Assembly: GCF_900103715.1 (NCBI RefSeq)
Contig: NZ_FNHL01000003.1
Location: 248,001 to 312,000 of the forward strand
Source: Halogranum gelatinilyticum
GTDB taxonomy: Archaea; Halobacteriota; Halobacteria; Halobacteriales; Haloferacaceae
Direction of reading: 5' to 3'
DNA: 64,000 nt
Positions within the stretch are counted from its first letter, which is position 1; each line of letters starts with the position of its first letter. The translations under genes were made by a program, and so were the position numbers. Shown here one piece after another: positions 37,005 through 45,084 of the stretch. The notes below the pieces were generated by a model. The model searched no databases. It was not told where the DNA came from and worked only from the letters and a program-made list of their open reading frames with translations.

Positions 37005-37745
37005 TCAACGCACGTCCGACGCGGTGAGGACGTGGTCTTCGGGCGCGTCGGCGACGTCCGTCTCGGTCTCGTCAGTGTCGCCAACGACGGCGACGGTTCC
37101 TTGCGACCCGCAGTCGTCATCGTCCGGGAAGACGACCGTCGCGCCGACCGACAGCGGCGCGAGGACGCCCGCGACGAAGACATCGACGTCGGCGATGGAA
37201 CCGCGGACGACGACGTCGTCCTCCTCGGTGAGGTCCGCGTCGTCGACGACAGTCGCGGCCACGTCGAGCAGGTAGCGGTGGCTGTAGGCCTCGCCGTCGA
37301 CGTCGAGAGCGGCCGTCTCGGGGTCGACCGGCGTCGGCGGGAACGTCGGGTTCTCGCTCCAGACGTCCGTCTCCCAGTGAGAGACGCCGGGGTCCGAGGG
37401 CGGACCGCCGTAGACGACACGTTTGGTCCCCGGCACGTCCTCGAAGTCGCCTTCTCGGTCCTGTGGAACGACGAGCGCTCGGACGTCAGGGTCGCTCGTG
37501 TCGAAGGTCGTCGTCGCGCCGTGGAGCGCGGCCCCGAAGACGGTCAGGAGCGGCTCGGGGAGGAGGTCTGGCTCGACAGCCACCCGGCCGCCACCGCGGA
37601 CGCCGAGAAAGCCGAGGAAGTTGCCCGCCTTCCACGCGGTGGTACAGAAGTCGCGGTAGCTGTAGTCGCGGTCGAGCGCTGGGACTGAAAGCGCCGTCGC
37701 CGACGACCGACGCTCGCGGGCGACGAGGTCTCCGAGAGTGTTCAC
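37005..37745 (-). CDS. truncated ANL (acyl-CoA synthetase-like) protein lacking the P-loop
   Basis: This 246-residue protein resembles only the N-terminal subdomain of AMP-forming synthetases: LDRDYSYRDFCTTAWKAGNFL, VAVEPDLLPEPLLTVFGAALHGATTTFD, then DPETAALDVDGEAYSHRYLL. That last stretch corresponds to the region around the P-loop in real enzymes, but the SSGTTGxPKG motif itself is missing, as is the C-terminal lysine domain. It therefore should not adenylate a substrate. I recall similar short proteins conserved in haloarchaea, so it is probably a real gene, not debris. The GTG start is chosen because a TCTTTTGTC element lies about 28 bases upstream. Confidence 0.72.
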   Translation of the reverse strand: MNTLGDLVARERRSSATALSVPALDRDYSYRDFCTTAWKAGNFLGFLGVRGGGRVAVEPDLLPEPLLTVFGAALHGATTTFDTSDPDVRALVVPQDREGDFEDVPGTKRVVYGGPPSDPGVSHWETDVWSENPTFPPTPVDPETAALDVDGEAYSHRYLLDVAATVVDDADLTEEDDVVVRGSIADVDVFVAGVLAPLSVGATVVFPDDDDCGSQGTVAVVGDTDETETDVADAPEDHVLTASDVR

Positions 37746-37811
37746 GACTCGCCGTTGGGCTGAGACCGACAAAAGACCGACGGACACGCCGCACGCGACG
37801 TCCGTGGCGAG

Positions 37812-37863
37812 TGCGGTGGACAACTGCGGTGGACAACTGCGGTGGACGGCTGCGGTGGACGAA
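37812..37863. repeat. four tandem copies of a 13-bp repeat
   Basis: TGCGGTGGACAAC occurs twice exactly, followed by TGCGGTGGACGGC and TGCGGTGGACGAA, with no spacers. It lies between the cupin gene's stop and the upstream control region of the ANL-like gene. Confidence 0.85.
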
Positions 37864-37870
37864 GAGAAGG

Positions 37871-38191
37871 CTACGGCGCGCCGACGATGACGAACGTGCT
37901 GTCGACGTCGCCCGCGCGGATCTGTCGGGACGCGTCGGGGGAGACCCGGACGGCGTCACCCTTCGACAGGTCGAGCGTCTCGCCGTCGACCGTGATCGAC
38001 CCCTCGCCCTCGACGAGGAGGTAGACCTCCTCGTGGTCGGATTCGACGTGGTCGTGTTCTTTGCCCTCCCACCCGGCATCGGCGTCGACGACGGTGAGAC
38101 CGAGGCTCTCGCAGTCGAGCGCGTCTCGGAGGAAGTACATTCCGCCGCCGACGGGGTCGACGTCGCTGTAGTGAGCTTTCGTGTGCGCCAT
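37871..38191 (-). CDS. small cupin-domain protein
   Basis: This 106-residue single-domain cupin starts MAHTKAHYSDVDPVGGGMYF. The two cupin motifs are visible: HDHVESDHEEVYLLVEGEG (metal ligands His, His, Glu) and GDAVRVSPDASRQIRAG, where the usual last His is replaced, so metal binding may be incomplete. Family members act as isomerases, dioxygenases or ligand-binding proteins; no substrate is evident. The start is chosen nine codons inside the open frame, at the ATG where the family begins. It is upstream of and in the same direction as the ANL-like gene, separated by the 13-bp tandem repeats. Confidence 0.8.
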   Translation of the reverse strand: MAHTKAHYSDVDPVGGGMYFLRDALDCESLGLTVVDADAGWEGKEHDHVESDHEEVYLLVEGEGSITVDGETLDLSKGDAVRVSPDASRQIRAGDVDSTFVIVGAP

Positions 38192-38284
38192 GTGACGTGG
38201 TTCACGCGCACACGGCAAGTAGATTGGTGCAGAATTGTGCCGAAAGCGGCGAAGCGGCGAAGATGGAGTCCCGTCGGGAGCGGC

Positions 38285-39448
38285 TTAGAAGGAGTTCTTG
38301 ATCTTCTCGAAGAAGCCCTCTTTGACCTCGACTTCGTCGCCGCCCGCTTCGGCGAACTTCTCTAGGGCCTTCTTCTGCTCCTTGTTGAGGTTCTCGGGGG
38401 TGACGACCTGCACCTGCACGTAGAGGTCGCCGGAGCCACGACGCTGGAGTCGCGGCATCCCCTTGCCCTTCAGTCGGAAGGTCTCGCCGCTCTGGGTTCC
38501 GCTGGGGACGTCCATCTCGACGGTGCCGTCGAGCGTCTCGAACTCGACGGTCGCGCCGAAGACCGCCTGCGGGAACGAGACGGGATGCTGGTAGTGGAGG
38601 TCGTCGCCCTCGCGACGGAACTGCTCGTTCTCCTCGACGTGGACCTCGATGAGCAGATTGCCGTTGGGACCGCCGTTCTCGCCGGGCGCGCCCTCGCGCT
38701 CCATCCGGATGGTCTGGCCGTCGCGGATACCCGCGGGGATCTCGACGTCGAGCGTCGCCTCGTTGCGGACGCGGCCGTCGCCACCACAGCTGTCACACGT
38801 CTCGCTGTAGAGGTTGCCGTCGCCGCCACAGTTCCGACAGGCCTGCGTCTGCTGCATCCGACCGAACGGCGTCTGCTGGACCGTCGTCGTCTGGCCCTGC
38901 CCGTTACACTCGGGACAGGTCTCCACATCGGCGTCCTCGGGATGGCCCTCGCCGTCGCAGTCGGGACACCGCTCGGGACGCGTGACGGTCAGGCTCTTCT
39001 CGACGCCCTCGAAGGCGTCTTCGAGGTCGATGGTGAGCCGCGTCCGCAGGTCCGCCCCCTGCTGCGGGCGGTTACCCTGCCCGCCGCGGCCGCCGCCGCC
39101 GTTGAACAGGTTGTTGAAGATGTCCTCGAAGCCGCCCATCCCCCCGCCCATGCCGCCACCGCCGCCGAACGGGTTGCCGCCGCCACGGCCACCGCCACCG
39201 CCGTCGAAGCCGCCGCGCTTCTCGGCCTGCTCGAAGCGGTCGTGGCCCATGCGGTCGTACGCCGAGCGCTTCTCCTCGTCGCTGAGGACCTCTTTGGCCT
39301 TCTTGACCTTCTTGAACTTCTCCTCAGCGTTCGGGTCGTCGCTGACGTCCGGGTGGTACTCGGTTGCCTTCTTTCGGTAGGCCTTCTTGATCTCGTCCTC
39401 GTCGGCATCCCGGGAGACCCCGAGCACGTCGTAGAAGTCCTCGCTCAT
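38285..39448 (-). CDS. dnaJ: chaperone DnaJ (Hsp40)
   Basis: This 387-residue type I J-protein has a J domain with the HPD motif in YHPDVSDDPNAE (about residues 33-35), a Gly/Phe-rich linker with many GGG and GGMGG units, four zinc-binding CxxCxGxG repeats (CPDCDGEG, CPECNGQG, CRNCGGDG, CDSCGGDG), and the C-terminal substrate-binding beta domains. It stimulates the DnaK ATPase and delivers unfolded proteins. Its gene is third in the grpE-dnaK-dnaJ series, separated from dnaK by 162 bases, and seems to have its own promoter with a dyad near the transcript start. Confidence 0.97.
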   Translation of the reverse strand: MSEDFYDVLGVSRDADEDEIKKAYRKKATEYHPDVSDDPNAEEKFKKVKKAKEVLSDEEKRSAYDRMGHDRFEQAEKRGGFDGGGGGRGGGNPFGGGGGMGGGMGGFEDIFNNLFNGGGGRGGQGNRPQQGADLRTRLTIDLEDAFEGVEKSLTVTRPERCPDCDGEGHPEDADVETCPECNGQGQTTTVQQTPFGRMQQTQACRNCGGDGNLYSETCDSCGGDGRVRNEATLDVEIPAGIRDGQTIRMEREGAPGENGGPNGNLLIEVHVEENEQFRREGDDLHYQHPVSFPQAVFGATVEFETLDGTVEMDVPSGTQSGETFRLKGKGMPRLQRRGSGDLYVQVQVVTPENLNKEQKKALEKFAEAGGDEVEVKEGFFEKIKNSF

Positions 39449-39453
39449 CAGTT

Positions 39454-39471
39454 ACCGAATCGGTTATCGGT
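39454..39471. promoter_or_regulatory. dyad at the dnaJ promoter
   Basis: ACCGA-A-TCGGT, followed by TATCGGT, lies just before the dnaJ start. On the reverse strand a CTTTTGAAG TATA-like element (39479-39487) puts the predicted transcription start inside the dyad. Confidence 0.35.
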
Positions 39472-39610
39472 GGAGCTACTTCAAAAGCGCGCTTGCGACG
39501 TTGCCGCGACGACAGATACCGTCGGCACTGATCGGTCGTGGTCAATTGCGAAAGAGAGAGCGAATAATTCGTCGGCTGTGACGGCTCTCGTGGACGGTCA
39601 GCGCGAGGAC

Positions 39611-41500
39611 TTACTTCTCTTCCTCGTCGTCGACGTCCTCGAAGTCGGCGTCGACGTACTCGTCGCCGCCGTCGGTGGCGTCGCCACCCATGCCGCCCAT
39701 GCCACCGGCGCCGCCCGGACCGGCACCGCCGGGACCGCCAGCCTGCGCCTGGGCCTGCTCTTGGTACATCTGCTTGCCGATCTCCTGCAGTTCCTTCGAG
39801 AGGCTCTCGGTCGCGTCTTCGAGTTCCTCGGTCGTGGCGTCGTCGTCTTCGAGCGTCGCCTCGACGTCCTCGATTGCGGCCTCGATGTCCGCGCGAAGGT
39901 CGTCGTCGACCTGCTCCTCGTTCTCCTCGAGGAGCTTGTTCGCGCGCTGGACTGCGCCCTCGGCGTTGTTCCGCGCCTCGATGCGCTCGCGACGTTCCTC
40001 GTCCTCTTCGGCGTGCTGCTCGGCTTCCTCCTGCATCCGCTCGATCTCGTCGTCCGAGAGACCCGCGCCCCCCTCGATGGTGATGGACTCAGCGTTGCCG
40101 GAGCCTTTGTCCTCGGCCTCGACGTTGACGATCCCGTTCTCGTCGATGTTGAAGCCGACCTCGATCTGCGGCGTGCCAGCCGGAGCCGGCGGGATACCCG
40201 AGAGCTGGAACTCGCCGAGCAGTTCGTTCTCCTCGGCGATTTCACGCTCGCCCTGGAAGACGCGGACCTGCACGGAGGTCTGGTTGTCCGCGGCCGTGGT
40301 GAAGATCTTCGACTCCTCGGTCGGGATGGTGGTGTTCTTCTCGATGAGTCGCTCGAAGAGACCGCCCTTGACCTCGATACCGAGCGAGAGCGGCGTCACG
40401 TCCAGCAGGACGATGTCGTCGACCTCGCCGCCGAGGACGCCACCCTGGATGGCCGCGCCGAGTGCGACGGCCTCGTCGGGGTTGACGTTCTTCTTCGGCT
40501 CCTTACCGAGGATCTCGGTGACCTTCTCCTGAACCTGCGGCATCCGGGTCGACCCGCCGACGAGGATGACCTCGTCGATGTCGTCCTTACCGTAGCCTGC
40601 GTCTTCGAGCGCCTGCTCCGTCGGGCCGACGGTGCGCTCGATGAGGTCCTCGGTCAGCGACTCGAACTTCGCACGGGTGAGCGACTGTTCGAGGTGGACC
40701 GGGCCGGAATCGGTCGCCGTGATGAACGGCAGGTTGATATCCGTCTCCTTGCGGGAGCTGAGTTCGATCTTCGCTTCCTCGGCAGCGTCCTTCAGCCGCT
40801 GGAGGGCCTGACGGTCCTCGCGGAGGTCGATGCCGTGGTTGTTCTTGAACTCGGTCGCGAGATGGTCGATGATGGCCTCGTCCCAGTCGTCGCCGCCGAG
40901 GCTGTTGTCCCCGTTCGTCGCGACGACTTCGTAGACGCCGCCACCGAGGTCCAGCACCGAGACGTCGAACGTCCCGCCACCGAGGTCGAACACGAGGACG
41001 GTCTGGTCGGAGTCGTCGTCGAGACCGTACGCCATCGACGCCGCCGTCGGTTCGTTGACGATGCGCTCAACCTCGAAGCCGGCGATCTCGCCGGCGTCCT
41101 TCGTGGCCTGACGCTGCTTGTCGTTGAAGTACGCCGGGACGGTGATGACGGCCTTCTCGACGTCGTCGCCGAGATAGTCCTCGGCGTCGCGCTTGATCTT
41201 CTGGAGGATCATCGCCGAGATCTGCTCGGGCGTGTAGTCCTCGCCTTCGACCTCGACGGTGTAGCCGTCTTCACCCATGTGACGCTTGATCGACCGGTAG
41301 GTCCGGTCGGGGTTCTGGATGGCCTGGTTCTTCGCCGGTTTGCCGACGAGTCGCTCGCCGTCGTCGGTGAAGGCGACAACGGACGGGGTGGTCCGGTCAC
41401 CCTCCGCGTTCACGATGATTTCGGGGTCTCCGCCCTCCATCACGGCGAACGCGCTGTTTGTGGTACCCAGGTCGATACCGAGAATTTTGTTGCTCGCCAT
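39611..41500 (-). CDS. dnaK: chaperone DnaK (Hsp70)
   Basis: This 629-residue Hsp70 starts [24 protein letters not shown], with the actin-fold phosphate loop. [15 protein letters not shown] and [13 protein letters not shown] are the other ATPase signatures. The substrate-binding domain contains [14 protein letters not shown], and a helical lid follows. The tail is Gly/Ala/Met-rich and ends in an acidic DVDDEEEK rather than EEVD. It refolds proteins with DnaJ and GrpE; archaeal hsp70 genes were acquired from bacteria, which is established for the family. The gene has a CCTTTAACC promoter element about 31 bases upstream, separate from grpE. Confidence 0.97.
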   Translation of the reverse strand: MASNKILGIDLGTTNSAFAVMEGGDPEIIVNAEGDRTTPSVVAFTDDGERLVGKPAKNQAIQNPDRTYRSIKRHMGEDGYTVEVEGEDYTPEQISAMILQKIKRDAEDYLGDDVEKAVITVPAYFNDKQRQATKDAGEIAGFEVERIVNEPTAASMAYGLDDDSDQTVLVFDLGGGTFDVSVLDLGGGVYEVVATNGDNSLGGDDWDEAIIDHLATEFKNNHGIDLREDRQALQRLKDAAEEAKIELSSRKETDINLPFITATDSGPVHLEQSLTRAKFESLTEDLIERTVGPTEQALEDAGYGKDDIDEVILVGGSTRMPQVQEKVTEILGKEPKKNVNPDEAVALGAAIQGGVLGGEVDDIVLLDVTPLSLGIEVKGGLFERLIEKNTTIPTEESKIFTTAADNQTSVQVRVFQGEREIAEENELLGEFQLSGIPPAPAGTPQIEVGFNIDENGIVNVEAEDKGSGNAESITIEGGAGLSDDEIERMQEEAEQHAEEDEERRERIEARNNAEGAVQRANKLLEENEEQVDDDLRADIEAAIEDVEATLEDDDATTEELEDATESLSKELQEIGKQMYQEQAQAQAGGPGGAGPGGAGGMGGMGGDATDGGDEYVDADFEDVDDEEEK

Positions 41501-41601
41501 GTTGCTTCCAGATACCGGCTTCCCGCGGTTAAAGGTTACTAGACGGAACGAACTGCGTCGGACGAGAAGGTCGCTGCAGTCTTGCGGTTTCGCACGCTCC
41601 T

Positions 41602-41629
41602 CGAACAGACTGTTCGGGAGGTTTATATC
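41602..41629. promoter_or_regulatory. 15-bp palindrome beside a TATA element in the grpE-dnaK spacer
   Basis: CGAACAG-A-CTGTTCG (41602-41616) is a perfect 7-bp-arm palindrome. It is followed within five bases by GTTTATATCG. The TATA-like part can be read on both strands; on the reverse strand the palindrome lies between it and the predicted start site, as an operator would. Confidence 0.5.
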
Positions 41630-41757
41630 GAACCGCGAGACTGGTGTGCCGTGTTGACGAGGAACGCAGTGGTGACACGACTGGTAGCCACGTAGTGAAC
41701 TGCTGAGCGTGATGAAAGCGTCGGGCGGACGTCAGAAGAGCGTTCTGGCGGGGAGAG

Positions 41758-42411
41758 TTATTCGCCGCCGTCGCTGACGGTAATCTGCGCCGCGCGGATG
41801 ACTTTGTCGGCCATCTCGTAGCCGGGTTGGAAGACGGAGGCGACGGTGCCCTCGGGCTGGTCGCTGTCGACGCGCATCATCACTTCGTGACGCTGCGGGT
41901 CGACTTCCGCACCGAGGTCGGGGTCGATGATCTCGACGTTCTCGCTCTCGAGGATGCGGTCGAACTCGTCGAGCGTCGACTTGACACCCGGCCGGATGTC
42001 GGCACCCTCGTCCTGGTCCAGCGCGCGAACGAGGTTGTCGCGGACGGTGACGACCCGCTCGACGAAGTCCTCGGTGGCGCGCTCTTTGATCTGCGCCTGC
42101 TTCTTCTTCGCGCGCTGTTTGTAGTTCTGGAAGTCAGCCTGTTTGCGCTTGACCATCCCTTCCAGTTCGTCGATCCGCTCCTCGCGGGCGGCGAGTTCGG
42201 CTTCGAGCTTCGTGACGTGGTTCTCGAGTTCGCGGACCTCGGCGGCGAGCTCGTCGTCGTACTCGGCGACGCGGCCGGCGATGTCGACTTCGGCCGCCTC
42301 CGCGGCGTCAGGTGACTGCTCCGCGTCCGCAACGGCGTCGGCCGAGCGCTCCGCCTCGTCGTCGACAGGCGTCTCGTCTGCCTGTTCTGCGTCGAGCGTC
42401 TCGTCTGTCAT
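41758..42411 (-). CDS. grpE: nucleotide exchange factor GrpE
   Basis: This 217-residue acidic protein has an N-terminal low-complexity acidic region (about 1-50), a long coiled coil (about 50-110, LAAEVRELENHVTKLEAELAAREERIDELEG), and the C-terminal beta domain ending HEVMMRVDSDQPEGTVASVFQPGYEMADKVIRAAQITVS, the GrpE signature. It releases ADP from DnaK. A GGTATAAGGG sequence (CCCTTATACC on its strand) about 27 bases before the ATG is its promoter. It is the first gene of the chaperone series but is 257 bases away from dnaK. Confidence 0.96.
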   Translation of the reverse strand: MTDETLDAEQADETPVDDEAERSADAVADAEQSPDAAEAAEVDIAGRVAEYDDELAAEVRELENHVTKLEAELAAREERIDELEGMVKRKQADFQNYKQRAKKKQAQIKERATEDFVERVVTVRDNLVRALDQDEGADIRPGVKSTLDEFDRILESENVEIIDPDLGAEVDPQRHEVMMRVDSDQPEGTVASVFQPGYEMADKVIRAAQITVSDGGE

Positions 42412-42472
42412 GGTCGGAAGAAACGGCCGACGAGGTATAAGGGTTGCAGATGCCGGTCGTCCTCGGGGTCCG

Positions 42473-43213
42473 TTACTGATACATCCGCAACGGCTGAGCC
42501 TGCGTGCTCTCGTCGTCGGCGTCCTGCATCCGTTTCGCGAACTGCTCTTTGGCGCGGCGGATCTCCTCGGCGTCCTCGACGAGGGTGTCGACGGGGACCT
42601 CGACGTCTGCTAGCGGTTCGATGCCTTTCTTGATGACGACGCGCGCCGCCTCGGGGTCGGGGAACTGCGGGTCGGACTCGACGACGAGACCGACGCTCGT
42701 CAGGCCGTGTTCGAGGACGTAGTTCATCAGCGCGCCCGTCGGACCGGTCACCAGCCCCATCTCGGACGGATGGCCGATATCCGCCTCGTCGAGGAGCACC
42801 CGTCCCTCACCGGTAGCGACGCCGTAGAGCGTGGGGACACTGTCTCCTTTGTCCGTCCCAATCCCGCTCAGGAAGATGGGCACGACGCCGTCTTCCTCGA
42901 ACCAGCTGCGGATACAGCCCGCGAACTCTCCGGCCGCCTTCGGATGGATGGGGACGTCGCTCTGAAGCACGAGCAGGTCCCGCTCCTCGTCGGCGTAGAG
43001 CCGGACGGGCGTCCGGAGTTCCGTGTCGGACTCGGTGTAGACTGCGACGCGAGGGATGCCGTCGCAGTGGACGTTCGCGTAGTGTGTCATCTCGAACCGG
43101 TCGACCAAGTGGTCGGCCACGATCTTGCCGACGAGACCGACGCCGGGGAGGCCTTCGACCATCATCGGCTCGTCGAGGGTGACGTCGTCTGCGAGAACGT
43201 TGATGCGCGCCAT
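42473..43213 (-). CDS. PAC2-family (proteasome assembly chaperone-like) protein
   Basis: This 246-residue protein starts MARINVLADDVTLDEPMMVEGLPGVGLVGKI. The GLPGVGLVG block, the later DVPIHPKAAGEFAG, LSGIGTDKGDSVPTLYGVATG and GLVTGPTGALMNYV are the pattern of archaeal PAC2/PbaA-PbaB-like proteins (ATP-grasp-like neighbours excluded). These are related to eukaryotic proteasome assembly chaperones, but many archaeal members bind other partners. The start lies well inside the open frame; a GTTTTAGTAGCC element about 27 bases upstream supports it. The gene lies divergent from the RNA methyltransferase. Confidence 0.85.
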   Translation of the reverse strand: MARINVLADDVTLDEPMMVEGLPGVGLVGKIVADHLVDRFEMTHYANVHCDGIPRVAVYTESDTELRTPVRLYADEERDLLVLQSDVPIHPKAAGEFAGCIRSWFEEDGVVPIFLSGIGTDKGDSVPTLYGVATGEGRVLLDEADIGHPSEMGLVTGPTGALMNYVLEHGLTSVGLVVESDPQFPDPEAARVVIKKGIEPLADVEVPVDTLVEDAEEIRRAKEQFAKRMQDADDESTQAQPLRMYQ

Positions 43214-43335
43214 GGTTGACACGAGGCGTGGCAGGCTACTAAAACAGTCGGCCGTGTGCGACGGTGGAACGTCGTCCGACCCCCACCACACCGACTCCGA
43301 AACCGACAAACGACCGCGTGGGAAAGAGAGTGTCA

Positions 43336-44307
43336 ATGGACCCCATCAAGCGGTATCTACCGCTCGTCGACGACGAGGAGGCGTTTCTGGCGGCCTGTGA
43401 CCGGCCGCTGCCGTACGCCGTTCGCGTCAACACCATCAAGACGACCGTCGAGCGGGCCAAAGCAGCACTCGACGCCGAAGACATCGGCTACGAACAGACC
43501 GACTGGAACCCCGAAATCCTGCGGCTGACCGACGGCAAGGCGGGCACGACGTGGCCCTACTTCCACGGCTGGCTCCACGGGCAGGAGGAAGTCTCCGCGC
43601 TTCCGGCCATCGCACTCGACCCCCAGCCGGGCGAGAAAGTGTGGGACACCTGCGCCGCGCCGGGCAGCAAGTCCAGTCAGCTCTCGGCACTGATGGACGA
43701 CGAAGGCTTCGTCGTCGCCAACGACAACAGTCTGGGTCGGCTCTCCGCGCTCCGGCACAACGCCGAACGGCTCGGCGTCACCAACGTCGCCGTCACGAAC
43801 CGCGACGCGCGCAACTTCTCGATGAAGCCGTTCCACTTCGACCACTTCGACCGGACGCTCGTCGACGCGCCCTGCTCGTGTGAGGGGACGGTCCGCAAGA
43901 ACCCTGACGTGCGCGACCAGTGGACGATGAACCACGTCAAGAGTGTCGTCGGCGTCCAGAAGGGCATCATTCGCCGCGCGATTCAGGCCACAAAGCCCGG
44001 CGGTATCGTCGTCTACTCCACCTGTACGTTCGCGCCCGAGGAGAACGAGGCTGTCGTGACCCACGCCTTGGAGAGCGAGGACTGCGGGGTCGTCGAGTTC
44101 GACACGCCGCTCGAAACCTCGCCCGGCGTCACCGAGTGGGAGGGCGAGGAGTACCATCCGAGCGTCACGAAGACCCAGCGGGTCTACCCCCACCAGAACG
44201 ACACGGGCGGGTTCTTCTGTGCGAAGCTGAAGGTCGGCGGGACGGAGCGGCGAGAGACTGCCGCGGAGGTCGGTGGCGACGCCGACGAGACGGAGGTGGA
44301 GGCATGA
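43336..44307 (+). CDS. NSUN-family RNA cytosine-C5 methyltransferase
   Basis: This 323-residue SAM-dependent RNA methyltransferase shows VWDTCAAPGSKSSQLSAL (SAM-binding motif I), VANDNSLGRLSALRHNAERLG, the catalytic-cysteine segment LVDAPCSCEGTVRKNPD (motif IV) and the second cysteine in VVYSTCTFAPEENEAVV (motif VI). The two-cysteine arrangement identifies 5-methylcytosine enzymes of the RsmF/NSUN type, acting on tRNA or rRNA. The N-terminal part (about 1-100) is a short RNA-binding segment. The start ATG at 43336 fits the family N-terminus. The next gene overlaps by four bases and encodes what looks like its missing PUA-like domain. Confidence 0.93.
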   Translation: MDPIKRYLPLVDDEEAFLAACDRPLPYAVRVNTIKTTVERAKAALDAEDIGYEQTDWNPEILRLTDGKAGTTWPYFHGWLHGQEEVSALPAIALDPQPGEKVWDTCAAPGSKSSQLSALMDDEGFVVANDNSLGRLSALRHNAERLGVTNVAVTNRDARNFSMKPFHFDHFDRTLVDAPCSCEGTVRKNPDVRDQWTMNHVKSVVGVQKGIIRRAIQATKPGGIVVYSTCTFAPEENEAVVTHALESEDCGVVEFDTPLETSPGVTEWEGEEYHPSVTKTQRVYPHQNDTGGFFCAKLKVGGTERRETAAEVGGDADETEVEA

Positions 44308-44828
44308 GCGACGATGCCCCAACCAACGACGGCCAGCAGTTCGACCGTCTTCCTGCCACGGCCGACGAGCGCGAGGTTCCCGGCCGAGCGACGCGCGAGG
44401 AGGTCCTCGAATGGTGGAACGAACGCTTCGGCATCCCGCCGGAGACGTTCGACGACTACACCTTCTGGGAGAAGGGTGCGGGGAAGATCTGGGTGCTCCA
44501 CGGCGACACCGAGAGTCCCATCGGCATCGAGGGGCTCGGCATGACCTTCCTCCGGACGCGACAGGAACACTGGAAGCCGACGACGAACGCGGTCCAACGG
44601 TTCGGACGAGAGGCGACGAAGAACGTCGTCGAACTTGGGAGCGAAGAGGCCGCCACGTTCGCCGGTGGCGACGACCAAGAACTCGACTGGGAGGGCGACT
44701 GGGGCTATCTCATCGCGGCCCACGAGGTCGCCGGCGAGCGCGAACCCATCGGTGTTGGACTCTTCCTCTACGGTGAGTTGCGCTCGACGGTGCCGAAAGG
44801 GCGACGCGAGAATCTGGACGAAATATAG
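44304..44828 (+). CDS. PUA-like partner of the NSUN methyltransferase
   Basis: This 174-residue protein starts in the ATGA overlap with the methyltransferase stop. The core EEVLEWWNERFGIPPETFDDYTFWEKGAGKIWVLHGD, then GIEGLGMTFLRTRQEHWKPTTNAVQRFG, resembles the C-terminal RNA-binding (PUA-like) domain fused to RsmF-type methyltransferases in bacteria. Here it is a separate polypeptide, presumably binding the same RNA or the enzyme. Translational coupling suggests a fixed ratio. The similarity is from pattern recognition only. Confidence 0.7.
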   Translation: MSDDAPTNDGQQFDRLPATADEREVPGRATREEVLEWWNERFGIPPETFDDYTFWEKGAGKIWVLHGDTESPIGIEGLGMTFLRTRQEHWKPTTNAVQRFGREATKNVVELGSEEAATFAGGDDQELDWEGDWGYLIAAHEVAGEREPIGVGLFLYGELRSTVPKGRRENLDEI

Positions 44829-44837
44829 CGATCCCGA

Positions 44838-45041
44838 CTACGCGCGCTTCTTGTAGAGTTTCACTGCTGCCTGTGCGAGATAGCCGAGTTCGCTGCGCTT
44901 GTAGCCGAGTGCCGCCGCGCCGGCGAGGAGTACGGCGAGTTTCTTCTGGCCGCCACGGAACGACTTGACCGCTTCCCAGAGCGTCGTGGCTGCACTGAGC
45001 TGGCGCGCCCGTTTCGAGCCGAGAAGTCGTGTCAGCTTCAT
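44838..45041 (-). CDS. 67-residue basic protein, function unknown
   Basis: The small, strongly basic protein MKLTRLLGSKRARQLSAATTLWEAVKSFRGG... ends KLYKKRA. That composition is unusual among the acidic proteins of this genome. The central LAVLLAGAAALGY is weakly hydrophobic and may dip into the membrane. Such basic charge suggests contact with nucleic acid or with acidic membrane surfaces. It is convergent with the PUA-like gene. The start is set at the ATG nearest the end of the longer open frame. No family was recognised. Confidence 0.65.
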   Translation of the reverse strand: MKLTRLLGSKRARQLSAATTLWEAVKSFRGGQKKLAVLLAGAAALGYKRSELGYLAQAAVKLYKKRA

Positions 45042-45084
45042 GTCTCTACATTCCGGCTGGAGCCTGAAAAGCCGAGGGGCCGAC

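Noticed and set aside
37812-37863. Tandem 13-bp repeats as a CRISPR array
   Set aside because: There are no unique spacers between copies, and no cas genes are in the window.
38585-41542. Forward ORF of 985 codons opposite dnaJ and dnaK
   Set aside because: It is the reverse complement of two certain chaperone genes and shows only low-complexity Val/Leu/Asp patterns.
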